Shown one piece after another: positions 53,154-61,281 of a DNA stretch of 64,000 nucleotides. How positions within the stretch are numbered: the first letter of the stretch is position 1; each line of letters opens with the position of its first letter. The translations under genes were made by a program, and so were the position numbers. Under the pieces are notes generated by a model that was given only the letters and a program-made list of their open reading frames with translations, was not told the origin of the DNA and searched no databases. Source of the stretch: Glycomyces sp. NRRL B-16210 (GTDB lineage Bacteria; Actinomycetota; Actinomycetes; Mycobacteriales; Micromonosporaceae); assembly GCF_000719515.1 (NCBI RefSeq), contig NZ_JOGR01000004.1:186001-250000 (forward strand), given 5' to 3'.

Positions 53154-55001
53154 ATGAACGCCTACATCACCGCGGCCGGCGCCTACCTTCCCGGCGACCC
53201 GGTCGGCAACGACGAGATCGCCGCCCGCCTCGGCGGGGTCGACGAGCGCGGGGACCGGCTGCGCCGGCGCGTCCTGGCGGCGAACGGCATCGCCAAGCGC
53301 CACTACGCGATCGACGAGCGCGGCCGGACCACCGAGCTGAACGAGGAGCTCGCGGCGGCCGCGCTCGGCGCGGCCCTCGACGACCGGGGGCTGCGGGCCG
53401 CGGACCTGGACATGCTCGCCACCGCCACCACGCAGGGCGACCTGCTCGTCCCCGGGTTCGCCTCGATGGTGCACGGGCGGCTCGGCGGCGGCCCGATGCA
53501 GCTGCTCTCGGCCGCGGGGGTCTGCGCCTCCAGCATCGCCGCGCTCGACGCGGCCGTGGCGAAGGTGCGCCTGGGCGACCGGCGGCGGGCCGCCGTGGTC
53601 GGCAGCGAGCTGTCGAGCCGGTGGCTGCGCGGCACGCGGTTCAGCGGATCGGGCGGCGACGGGGACGCGCACTTCCTGCGGTGGATGCTCTCCGACGGGG
53701 CCGGGGCCGTGCTGGTGGAGGCCGAGCCGCGGCCCGACCGGCCCTCGCTGCGCGTCGACTGGGTCCGCACCGTCTCCCTCGCCCACGAGCACCCGGTGTG
53801 CATGCGGGCCGGCATGGACGAGGGCACCGAGCCGCGGGCGGGCCGCACCTGGCAGGACCTCGGCGGCGCCGCGGCCGCCGAGCAGGCCGGGATGATGCTG
53901 CTGCGCCAGGACACGAGCGCGCTCGCGGGCCTCGCCGAGGCCGGGCTGCGCGAGTTCGCCGCGCTCACCCGCGAGGGCCTCGTGGACCTCAAGAAGCTCG
54001 ACCACGTGCTGTGCCACTACTCGACGAACGCGTTCCGCGACATCGTCTTCGACCGGCTCGCCTCGGCCGCGGGCGCGGCGATCGACACCGACCGGTGGTT
54101 CTCGAACCTGGAGACCAAGGGCAACACCGGGGCCGCCTCGATCTTCATCGCCCTGGAGGAGTGCTGGCGCACCGGCCGGTTCGAGCCGGGCCAGACCGTG
54201 CTGCTGGCCGTGCCCGAATCGGGCCGGTTCACGTTCGGCTTCGTGCACCTGACGTGCGTGGGCGCCGAGACCGCCGCGCCTACGGAGCCCGCGGCCGCCG
54301 CGCCGCAGCCCGCGCCGAGGACCGCGCCGCTCAGCGCCGAGCCCGCCGGGGACGTGCACGCCCGGCTGGAGGCGGTGTGGCGCGAGTTCGAGGCGCGCCT
54401 GGACGCGGTGCCGGTCATGCACCGCCTCGCCGAGGGCACGGTCACCCTGGAGGACTACCGGCGGCTGCTGTTCAACCTGCGCCAGCAGGTCGCCGACGGC
54501 GCCCGGTGGATCTCCCGGGCCGCGTCGAACTTCTCGGTCGACCTGTTCGACCTGCGCAGCGCCGCGATCGGCCACGCCGCCGAGGAGCACCGCGACTTCA
54601 TGATGATCGAACGCGACTACGTCGCCTGCGGCGGCTCTATTGAGGACATCAGGGGCGGGGTCAAGAACATCGGTTCGGAGGCGCTGTCGGCGTATATGTT
54701 CCACACCGCGAGCCAGCCCGACCCGATCGGGCTGCTCGGGGCGATGTTCATCATCGAAGGGCTCGGCACCGGCAAGGCCTCCGGTTGGGCCGCGCGGTTC
54801 AAGGAGGTCCTCGGGCTGCGCGACGACCAGGTGAGCTTCCTGGCCTACCACGGCGACGCCGACGACGACCACTTCGCGAAGCTCCAGGCGATCCTCGCCC
54901 TGCCGTGGATCGACGCGGCCGCGACCGAGGCGATCGTCAAGACCGCCAAGGTGGTCGCGCGGCTGTACGCGCTCCAGCTCGAAGAGCTCGACAATGTCTG
55001 A
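53154..55001 (+). CDS. Ketoacyl synthase III fused to haem-oxygenase-like diiron oxidase
   Basis: 615 residues. Residues 1-370 are a FabH-type thiolase fold with catalytic C124 (GVCASSIAALDAAV), H288 (LCHYSTNA) and N324 (TKGNTGAASI), all three present. An Ala/Pro linker (372-398) leads to an all-helical domain (400-610) of the haem-oxygenase-like diiron oxidase/oxygenase type. Candidate ligands are the EEH cluster near 474-479, E535 (FIIEGLG) and H566, D570, H573 (HxxxDxxH). A plausible role is Claisen condensation or acyl transfer followed by oxidative processing of the acyl product. Its stop overlaps the next gene by 8 nt. Soluble. Product unknown. Confidence 0.85.
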   Translation: MNAYITAAGAYLPGDPVGNDEIAARLGGVDERGDRLRRRVLAANGIAKRHYAIDERGRTTELNEELAAAALGAALDDRGLRAADLDMLATATTQGDLLVPGFASMVHGRLGGGPMQLLSAAGVCASSIAALDAAVAKVRLGDRRRAAVVGSELSSRWLRGTRFSGSGGDGDAHFLRWMLSDGAGAVLVEAEPRPDRPSLRVDWVRTVSLAHEHPVCMRAGMDEGTEPRAGRTWQDLGGAAAAEQAGMMLLRQDTSALAGLAEAGLREFAALTREGLVDLKKLDHVLCHYSTNAFRDIVFDRLASAAGAAIDTDRWFSNLETKGNTGAASIFIALEECWRTGRFEPGQTVLLAVPESGRFTFGFVHLTCVGAETAAPTEPAAAAPQPAPRTAPLSAEPAGDVHARLEAVWREFEARLDAVPVMHRLAEGTVTLEDYRRLLFNLRQQVADGARWISRAASNFSVDLFDLRSAAIGHAAEEHRDFMMIERDYVACGGSIEDIRGGVKNIGSEALSAYMFHTASQPDPIGLLGAMFIIEGLGTGKASGWAARFKEVLGLRDDQVSFLAYHGDADDDHFAKLQAILALPWIDAAATEAIVKTAKVVARLYALQLEELDNV

Positions 55002-55806
55002 GGCCGCGGCGGACCCGCCGCTGTGGGACGCGGTGGTGGCCGACCCGGCGATGCCGCTCGAACGCGAGGTCGCCGAGAAGATCGCCGAGGACCAGCGGCG
55101 GTGGACGCGCACCTGGCTCTACCCGGTCGCCCGGCCGCTCTCGCGGGTCCTCGCGCTGGTCATCGTCGCGCTCAAGCGCCTGACGCCGATCCGGTGGACC
55201 GCGCACCGGCTCATGGACCGGCTGTGCCTGTGGTTCCTGCGCCGCTTCGTCGACCCGCTCGCGGTGGAACTGCTCATCCGCCACTTCGTGATCGAGACGA
55301 ACCTGCTCAACTTCATCGTCCGCAACACCGCCACCCCCATCGCGCCGGTGGCCCTGCGCCCCACCACCCTCGCCGGGCTCGGCGACCGGGCGGTGATCGA
55401 GCACGATATCAACGTCTACCAGGTGCTCGCCGCGCTCGACATGACCCGCACCGGTCCCCTCGACTACGCGGGCCTGGACATGCCGCCGCTCGACCCCGAA
55501 CCGGGCCGGCGCCGGCTCATGCGCCTGGACATCCAGACCGCGCTGTGCCTCATGAACCTGCCGTTCGCCGCGTGCCTGACCCCCGACGAGTACCGCCGGG
55601 CCGTGCACTCGATGCGGTTCGACGACTCGATCCTCGTCCTGTTGTCCGAGCTCACCGGCGATCCGACGTTCCTGCGCTGGCTGTGCGGCGACCTCTCGGT
55701 GCGGGCCGACTCGAACACCGACGTGCCGCGCGCGGTCTACCGGCACGCCGTGGTCTGCGAGTACGCCCACGCGCACCTGGTGCGCCTCGCGGCAAGGGGC
55801 GCATAA
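54994..55806 (+). CDS. Partner protein of the ketosynthase/diiron fusion, unknown
   Basis: 270 residues, not recognised with certainty. A basic amphipathic or membrane-associated segment lies at about 45-65 (RPLSRVLALVIVALKRL). It is followed by helix-rich sequence with LLIRHFVIETNLLNFIVRN and IEHDINVYQVLAAL. Several His/Asp/Glu residues in FVIETN and VIEHDIN could bind metal, but no known motif is complete. The ATG lies inside the last codons of the fusion gene (8-nt overlap), so the two are made together, and the protein may present membrane lipid substrates or act on the product. Confidence 0.7.
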   Translation: MSEAAADPPLWDAVVADPAMPLEREVAEKIAEDQRRWTRTWLYPVARPLSRVLALVIVALKRLTPIRWTAHRLMDRLCLWFLRRFVDPLAVELLIRHFVIETNLLNFIVRNTATPIAPVALRPTTLAGLGDRAVIEHDINVYQVLAALDMTRTGPLDYAGLDMPPLDPEPGRRRLMRLDIQTALCLMNLPFAACLTPDEYRRAVHSMRFDDSILVLLSELTGDPTFLRWLCGDLSVRADSNTDVPRAVYRHAVVCEYAHAHLVRLAARGA

Positions 55807-55858
55807 GGTCCGGCCTCTGCTAACGTCGGCCTCCACATGCGCGGTGAAGGGGCGGCCG

Positions 55859-56452
55859 GTGGACTCCTGGGTGGCGATCGACTTCGAGACGGCGAACGGC
55901 AGCCGCGCCAGCGCCTGCTCGGTCGCGGTGGTCCGCGTCCGCGGCGGCGCGGTCGAGGAGTCGTTCGCGACCCTCATCCGCCCGCCCGAGGGCCATGACC
56001 GGTTCGAGCCGCGCAACACCGCGATCCACGGCATCCGCCGCACCGACGTGGTCGGCGCCCCGCGGTGGCCGACGGTGTGGTCGCAGTTGCGGGACTTCAT
56101 CGGCGACGCCCCCGTCGTGGCCCACAACGCGGCCTTCGACACCTCGGTGATCCGCGGGGCCAACGGCGCGGTCGGCCTCGCCCCGCCAACCCTGAAGTAC
56201 GCGTGCACGCTCGTCATCGCCCGACAGACCTGGCAGTTGGACTCGTACACGCTGCCGCGGGTGGCGCGGGCGGCCGGGATCGCGTTCGGGGACCACCACC
56301 GGGCCGAGGCCGACGCGCGGGCCGCGGCGCTGGTGCTGATGGCCGAGCAGCGCGAGCACGGGACGGACTCACTGGACGGCCTCCTGAAGTCGGCGCGGGT
56401 GAGCTGGGGCCGCATTCACGACAAGGGCTTCGACGGCTGCCGCAAGTGCTGA
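55859..56452 (+). CDS. DEDDh 3'-5' exonuclease (DnaQ-like)
   Basis: 197 residues. Exonuclease motifs: I AIDFETANG with D8 and E10, II HNAAFDTSV with the Asp, III HHRAEADARAAA with His and Asp five residues apart. It resembles the DNA polymerase III epsilon-like proteins that act alone in repair or RNA turnover. The GTG at 55859 is preferred because AAGGGG lies 7-8 nt upstream and the family begins just before the first motif; a GTG at 55844 is possible. Confidence 0.88.
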   Translation: MDSWVAIDFETANGSRASACSVAVVRVRGGAVEESFATLIRPPEGHDRFEPRNTAIHGIRRTDVVGAPRWPTVWSQLRDFIGDAPVVAHNAAFDTSVIRGANGAVGLAPPTLKYACTLVIARQTWQLDSYTLPRVARAAGIAFGDHHRAEADARAAALVLMAEQREHGTDSLDGLLKSARVSWGRIHDKGFDGCRKC

Positions 56453-56553
56453 ACCGATCCCCGATCCCGGTGTGACGATGCAGGCATGGCGGTTGACGCG
56501 GGCCCTGCGCGGTGGTCCGCTTGAACCTGAACGTTCACTAGCGGAGGTGGAAG

Positions 56554-57000
56554 ATGGAGCGCACGCCCTCGACCTGGAGTTCCCGTGCGGGCGGCCTGGC
56601 GGCCCTCGGCGGTTCGATCCTGGTGGTCGCCTCGATGTTCCTGCCGTGGGTCTACCGCGGCGGCGCGGGCGTGGACTACCTGCATCTGACGGCCGTGGAG
56701 GCCGTGCGGGCCGACCGCGCCTACGGGGTGTCGGTGGCGCTGGTGCCGCTGCTGGCGGTGTGGTGCGCGCTGTTCTTCGTGTGGCGTCGCCACGAGACGC
56801 GGATGGTCTGGGCGTTCGGCGGGCTCGCCGGCGCGATGCTGCTGTACGGCGGGGACCTGCGCCTGAGCGCGGACCTGCCGGTGAACGCGGCCGGGATCGG
56901 GGAGCCGGTCGCCGTGGCGGGCCTGCTGGTCCTGGCGGCCGGGTGCGTGCTGGCGCTCGCGGCCAACATCGCCGAGCCGCGGGCGCTCAGCGCGGCCTAG
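56554..57000 (+). CDS. Four-helix membrane protein
   Basis: 148 residues with four hydrophobic helices (about 13-34, 58-76, 84-101, 118-138) and a short extracellular loop (VYRGGAGVDYLHLTAVEAV). GGAGGTG precedes the ATG at 56554. Not recognised; such proteins are common in actinomycetes. Stand-alone between the exonuclease and the SDR genes. Confidence 0.65.
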   Translation: MERTPSTWSSRAGGLAALGGSILVVASMFLPWVYRGGAGVDYLHLTAVEAVRADRAYGVSVALVPLLAVWCALFFVWRRHETRMVWAFGGLAGAMLLYGGDLRLSADLPVNAAGIGEPVAVAGLLVLAAGCVLALAANIAEPRALSAA

Positions 57001-57041
57001 CGCAGGAGCCCGCGAGCGGCTCGGTGCGCTGAGCTTCGGAT

Positions 57042-57072
57042 TTGCGTTGGAGTGCACTCCAGGTTTTAGAGT
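57042..57072 (+). promoter_or_regulatory. MerR-type promoter of the SDR gene
   Basis: -35 TTGCGT (57042-57047) and -10 TAGAGT (57067-57072) are 19 bp apart, the stretched spacing of MerR-activated promoters. The spacer is filled by a perfect 14-bp palindrome, TGGAGTGCACTCCA (57048-57061). The start site would fall at or next to the ATG at 57080. Confidence 0.75.
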
Positions 57073-57079
57073 CCCCTCC

Positions 57080-58024
57080 ATGACAACACCGCAGCAACCG
57101 CTCCAGTCCGGATTCGGCGCCCGCTCGACCGCGGCCGAGGTCCTCGCCGGCATCGACCTGTCGGGCCGGTACGCGCTCGTCACCGGCGGCTACTCCGGGA
57201 TCGGCGTCGAGTCGGTCCGGGCGCTGGCGGCCGCCGGGGCCGAGGTCCTGGTGCCCGCCCGCCGCCTCGACGTGGCCGAGAAGGCCCTCGCCGGGATCGA
57301 GGGCGTCGCCGCCGCCGAACTCGACCTCGCGGACCTGGGCAGCGTCAAGGCCCTCGCCGACCGGCTGCTGGCCGAAGGCAGGCCGTTCGACTTCGTCATC
57401 GACTCCGCGGGGGTCATGGCCTGCCCCGAGACGCGGGTCGGCCCCGGCTGGGAGCTCCAGTTCGCCGTGAACCACCTCGGGCACTTCGCGCTCGTCAACC
57501 GCCTGATGCCGCTCCTCGCCGAAGGCGCGCGCGTGGCCTCGGTGTCCTCGGGCGGGCATGGGAACTCCCCGATCCGCTGGGACGACGTGCACTTCGCGAA
57601 CGGCTACGACCGGTGGCTGGCCTACGGGCAGTCCAAGACCGCGAACGTGCTGTTCGCCGTCCAGCTCGACCGCCTCGCCCGCGACTCGGGGGTGCGGGCG
57701 TTCGCGCTGCACCCCGGCTCGATCGTCACGCCGCTCCAGCGGCACCTCTCGATCGCCGAGCAGGTCGAGGCGGGATGGATCGACGAGGACGGCAACGCCG
57801 TCGCCGACTACTTCAAGAACACCGAGCAGGGGGCCGCGACCCAGACCTGGGCCGTGACCTCGCCTTCGCTCGAAGGCGAGGGCGGGGTGTACCTCCAGGA
57901 CTGCGACGTGGCCGAGATCGTCACCGAGGGCGAGGGCGTGCGGGCCTACGCGATCGACCCGGCCGAGGCCGAGCGGCTGTGGGCGTACTCCGCGGAGCTG
58001 ACCGGGGTGGACGCCTTCGCTTAG
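57080..58024 (+). CDS. Short-chain dehydrogenase/reductase
   Basis: 314 residues. Rossmann glycine motif VTGGYSGIG (NADP-type), VIDSAGVMA, catalytic Ser in ASVSSGGHGN, and YxxxK in AYGQSKTANV. The length and WDDVHF insertion match the retinol-dehydrogenase/WW-domain oxidoreductase-like SDRs. The leaderless ATG at 57080 is fixed by the MerR-type promoter 8 nt upstream. It is probably induced by an unlinked MerR regulator. Its last 4 nt overlap the convergent LacI gene. Confidence 0.92.
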   Translation: MTTPQQPLQSGFGARSTAAEVLAGIDLSGRYALVTGGYSGIGVESVRALAAAGAEVLVPARRLDVAEKALAGIEGVAAAELDLADLGSVKALADRLLAEGRPFDFVIDSAGVMACPETRVGPGWELQFAVNHLGHFALVNRLMPLLAEGARVASVSSGGHGNSPIRWDDVHFANGYDRWLAYGQSKTANVLFAVQLDRLARDSGVRAFALHPGSIVTPLQRHLSIAEQVEAGWIDEDGNAVADYFKNTEQGAATQTWAVTSPSLEGEGGVYLQDCDVAEIVTEGEGVRAYAIDPAEAERLWAYSAELTGVDAFA

Positions 58025-59022
58025 GCGCTGCCTCTGACCACGAGTTCGGTCGGCAGGACCACCGGGTCCGCCTCCTGTTCGTCCAGCAGGGCGATGAGGA
58101 GGCGGACCGTCTCCTCCGCCACGAGCGCGAGCGGCTGGCGGACCGTGGTCAGGGCCGGGCGGGTCGCCGAGGCGATCGCCGAGTCGTCGAAGCCGCCGAC
58201 CGCCACGTCGCCCGGGACCCGGCGACCGGCCGCGTGCAGCGCTTGGAGCGCCCCGGCGGCCATGAGGTCGGAGGCGACGAACACCGCGTCGAGGTCGGGC
58301 ACCGTCGCCAGCAGCCGCTCCATCGCGGCCTCGCCGCCGGCCTGCGTGTAGTCGCCGTGGACGATCATCTGCTTGCCGGCCTTGCGGCCGAGCACGCTCG
58401 TGAACCCCTCCAGCCGCAGCGAACCGCCGGGCGTGTCGAGCGGGCCGGTGATCATCCCGATCTTCTTGCGGCCCTGGCCGACGAGGTACTCGGTCATGGC
58501 GCGGGCGCCCCCGCGGTCGTCGGCGGCGGCGTACGGGATGACCGACTCGCGGCCGAGCACCGCGCCGCAGGCAACGGCCGGGACCCCGGCGCGCTCGATC
58601 TCCTCCAGCAGCGGGTCCCCCGCGTGGGTCGACACCAGCAGCGCCCCGTCGGCGTGGCCGCCGCGCAGGTACCGGGCGACCCGATCGCGGCCGCCGTCGT
58701 CCCCGGCGATCATGAGCACCAGGGACATGTCGAGGTCGGCCAGCTGGTTCGTCGCCACGCGCATGAGGACCGAGAAGTTCGGGTCCTCGAACAGTCGCTC
58801 CTGCGGCTCGGACAGGACCATCACGATCGAACCGGTCCGGCTGGTCACCAGGCTCCGGGCGGCCCGGTTCACGACGTAGCCGGTCTCGGCGACCGCGCGC
58901 CGCACCGCCGTCTCGGCCGAGAGCGAGACGTTCGACTTGCCGTTGAGGACCCGCGATACCGTGCCGCGCGAGACCCCCGCGGCATCGGCCACGTCGTGGA
59001 TCGTCGGTCGTTTCCGTGCCAA
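58021..59022 (-). CDS. LacI family transcriptional regulator of the galactan locus
   Basis: 333 residues. An N-terminal LacI helix-turn-helix (TIHDVADAAGVSRGTVSRVLNG) with hinge, then a periplasmic-binding-protein-like effector domain (DAVFVASDLMAAGALQALHAAGRRVPGDVAVGGFDD). The TTG at 59022 gives the usual ARKRPTIHDVA start and has GGGAGAG about 11 nt upstream, within a leader whose -10 would be GATAAT at 59057-59052; a GTG at 59049 is possible. It lies just downstream of the galactan import operon on the same strand and is its likely repressor. Confidence 0.88.
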   Translation of the reverse strand: MARKRPTIHDVADAAGVSRGTVSRVLNGKSNVSLSAETAVRRAVAETGYVVNRAARSLVTSRTGSIVMVLSEPQERLFEDPNFSVLMRVATNQLADLDMSLVLMIAGDDGGRDRVARYLRGGHADGALLVSTHAGDPLLEEIERAGVPAVACGAVLGRESVIPYAAADDRGGARAMTEYLVGQGRKKIGMITGPLDTPGGSLRLEGFTSVLGRKAGKQMIVHGDYTQAGGEAAMERLLATVPDLDAVFVASDLMAAGALQALHAAGRRVPGDVAVGGFDDSAIASATRPALTTVRQPLALVAEETVRLLIALLDEQEADPVVLPTELVVRGSA

Positions 59023-59056
59023 GTTGCTCAGCTCTCCCTTGTGTCGCACTCATTAT

Positions 59057-59124
59057 CGCCCCCGCCCGCCGCGGGGCCGGTCCCGCCGAGGGGCGAAGGA
59101 CCGGCCGCCGCGGCGGCGGGGGCG
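59057..59124 (-). terminator. Large hairpin after the galactan operon
   Basis: Two arms of about 27 bases (59057-59083 and 59098-59124) pair with only a one-base offset around a 14-base loop, 59 nt after the GH53 stop. It should end the operon before the LacI gene, whose -10 abuts the distal arm. Confidence 0.65.
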
Positions 59125-59182
59125 CAGCGGTGGGCCGCCCAAGGGGACGACGGCCGCACCGTCTCGCTCTACCGCGCGGGGC

Positions 59183-60346
59183 TCACCCGCCGCCGAGGGC
59201 CCGCAGCGACGGCAGCGCGTTGCCCTCGAAATCGAACAGGCCCTGGTTGGCCCACGAGTTCCCGGCCTCCTCCACGACGTCGTCGCCGTACTCCATGCCC
59301 GCGCGCGAGGCCCAGGTCGTGCCGTGCACCGGCAGCCACGCCGGCTCCCAGTAGACGATCCCGAGACCACGCCCGCCGGGGACGTCGGCGACGGTGTCGT
59401 ACAGGTCCCGCAGGAACGCGATCTGGCCCTCCGGGGAGGCCGGGTAGCCGCCGGTCTCGGCCATCTCGCCGCTGAAGACCTGGTGGTGCCCTTCGGGATG
59501 GGCCTTGGTCCAGGCGTAGGCGGTCTCGACCACGACCAGGTCGCGCCCGTAGCGCCCGGCGAGGTCGTTCAGGTTCGCGGCCAGGTCCTTGAGGGTCCCG
59601 TGCCAGTACGGGTAGTACGAGAGCCCGATGATGTCGAAGTCGAGGTCGCGCACGACCATCCGGTCGAACCAGCCGCGGTACAGCTCGTTCGCGCCGCCGA
59701 AGTCGAGGTGGATCATGATCTTCGCGTCCCCGGCCTCGCGCACCGCCCGCACGCCGGCCTTCAGGAGCCCGGTGAGCCGGTCGTAGGCCGCCTCGTCCTC
59801 GCGGTCGTCGCCGCTGCCCTCGAAGCGGCGCTCGCGGTCGTCGAAGCGGGGCGTGCGGCCCTCGGGCCACAGCATCCCGTTGGTGATCTCGTTGCCGACC
59901 TGGACCATGTCGGGGGCCGCGCCGGCCTCGGCGAGCGAGGCCAGCACCTCCGCGGTCCAGTCGTGCACGCGCTCTTGCAGGTCGGTCCCGGTCAGACCGC
60001 GCCAGGACTTCGGCGTGGTCTGCTTCTTCGGGTCGGTCCAGAAGTCCGAGTAGTGCAGGTCGAGCAGGAGCGCCTGCCCGGCGGCCTTGGCGCGGAGCGC
60101 GAGCGCGATGGTCCGCTCCAGGTCGTTGGTGCCGCCCATGTAGGGCTCGCCGGACTCGTCGCGCGGGTTCACCCACAGGCGCAGGCGGGTCCAGTTGACG
60201 CCGTTCTCGGCGAGGAGCTCGAACAGGTCGCGTTCGACGCCGCCTGCGCGGAAGACCGCGCCGCGCTCCTCGATCTCGGCGGTCATGGAGACGTCGGCGC
60301 CCCGCACCGGCAGGGCCTTCCTCGGCGTCGGTTCTCGATTCGTCAT
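59183..60346 (-). CDS. Endo-beta-1,4-galactanase, GH53, no signal peptide
   Basis: 387 residues, a (beta/alpha)8 GH53 enzyme cutting beta-1,4-galactan chains. The GADVS start, LRLWVNP, the acid/base Glu in VQVGNEITNGMLWPEG and the nucleophile Glu in VVETAYAW are all present. GH53 enzymes are usually secreted, but this one begins MTNREPTPRKALPVRGADVS with no signal peptide. It therefore probably trims imported galacto-oligosaccharides in the cytoplasm. CGGAG precedes the ATG, 7 nt after the permease stop, so it is the last gene of the operon. Confidence 0.92.
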   Translation of the reverse strand: MTNREPTPRKALPVRGADVSMTAEIEERGAVFRAGGVERDLFELLAENGVNWTRLRLWVNPRDESGEPYMGGTNDLERTIALALRAKAAGQALLLDLHYSDFWTDPKKQTTPKSWRGLTGTDLQERVHDWTAEVLASLAEAGAAPDMVQVGNEITNGMLWPEGRTPRFDDRERRFEGSGDDREDEAAYDRLTGLLKAGVRAVREAGDAKIMIHLDFGGANELYRGWFDRMVVRDLDFDIIGLSYYPYWHGTLKDLAANLNDLAGRYGRDLVVVETAYAWTKAHPEGHHQVFSGEMAETGGYPASPEGQIAFLRDLYDTVADVPGGRGLGIVYWEPAWLPVHGTTWASRAGMEYGDDVVEEAGNSWANQGLFDFEGNALPSLRALGGG

Positions 60347-60353
60347 GGCTCCG

Positions 60354-61277
60354 TTATCCCTTCTCGGCGCCGGCGCTCGCGCCGGTGACCAGGTATCGCT
60401 GGAGGACGATGTAGAGGATGGTGATCGGGACGGCCAGGATCACCGCGCCGGCCGCGAAGGTCGTGAACGCGTTCTGGTAGACGTCCTCGATCATGGCGAA
60501 CAGGCCGAGCGCGACGGTCTGCTTGTCGGGGCTCTGGAGCAGCAGCCGCGGCAGGATGAAGTCCATCCACGGCATGGTGAACTGCGTGATCGCCACGAAG
60601 GTGAGCATGGGCCGCATGAGCGGCAGGACGATCCGCACGAAGATCGTCCACCGGCTCGCGCCGTCGATCGCGGCGGCCTCGTCGAGGCTCGAGGGCAGGT
60701 TGTCGGTGTAGCCCTTCATCAGCCACGTGTTGTACGGCAGGGCCGCGGCGATGCTCACCAGCGCGAGGCCGGTGAGGGAGTCGAGCAGGCCGAAGTTGAG
60801 GAAGAGCATGTAGACGGCGATCGCGGTCAGGAAGGTCGGGAACATCTGGAGGATGAGGATCCCCAGGAGTCCGGCCTTGCGGCCGCGGAACCTGATGCGG
60901 GAGAACACGTAGCCGCACAGGGCCGACAGGACGACCGAGCCGACCATGTTCAAGGTCGCGACGTACAGCGAGTTGAGGTACCAGCGCCCGTACGAGGTGT
61001 TGGTGAACAGGTTGACGTAGTGCTCGACGGTGGCGTTCTCGGGGATGGGGCTGGCGTTGGCCAGGCCGGTGCCGGGGCTGAAGGAGGCGCCGACGATCCA
61101 CAGGAGCGGGAAGATCACGATGACGGCGACGACCAGCAGTTCCAGGTGGAGGAAGGCGCTGGCGACGCGTTCGGACCGGGGCGCGGTGCGGCGGCGCCGG
61201 CGGGCGTTGCGGGCCCGCAGGGCGGGGTCGGGGGCGGGGCCCGGTTCGGGCGCGATGAGCGGCTGAGGTGCGGTCAT
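60354..61277 (-). CDS. Galacto-oligosaccharide ABC transporter permease, MalG/GanQ type
   Basis: 307 residues, six transmembrane helices, EAA loop LDEAAAIDGASRWTIFVRIVLP. The N-terminal 40 residues are cytosolic and Arg-rich. It starts 4 nt after the preceding permease stop with GGAG upstream. Substrate inferred from the downstream GH53 gene and LacI regulator. Confidence 0.92.
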   Translation of the reverse strand: MTAPQPLIAPEPGPAPDPALRARNARRRRRTAPRSERVASAFLHLELLVVAVIVIFPLLWIVGASFSPGTGLANASPIPENATVEHYVNLFTNTSYGRWYLNSLYVATLNMVGSVVLSALCGYVFSRIRFRGRKAGLLGILILQMFPTFLTAIAVYMLFLNFGLLDSLTGLALVSIAAALPYNTWLMKGYTDNLPSSLDEAAAIDGASRWTIFVRIVLPLMRPMLTFVAITQFTMPWMDFILPRLLLQSPDKQTVALGLFAMIEDVYQNAFTTFAAGAVILAVPITILYIVLQRYLVTGASAGAEKG

Positions 61278-61281
61278 GGGT

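Noticed and set aside
50397..55112. A 1571-codon open frame on the minus strand
   Set aside because: It is out of frame with the Hsp70-WD40 gene and antisense to the ketosynthase fusion; composition is Arg/Pro-rich with no domain and no ribosome-binding site.
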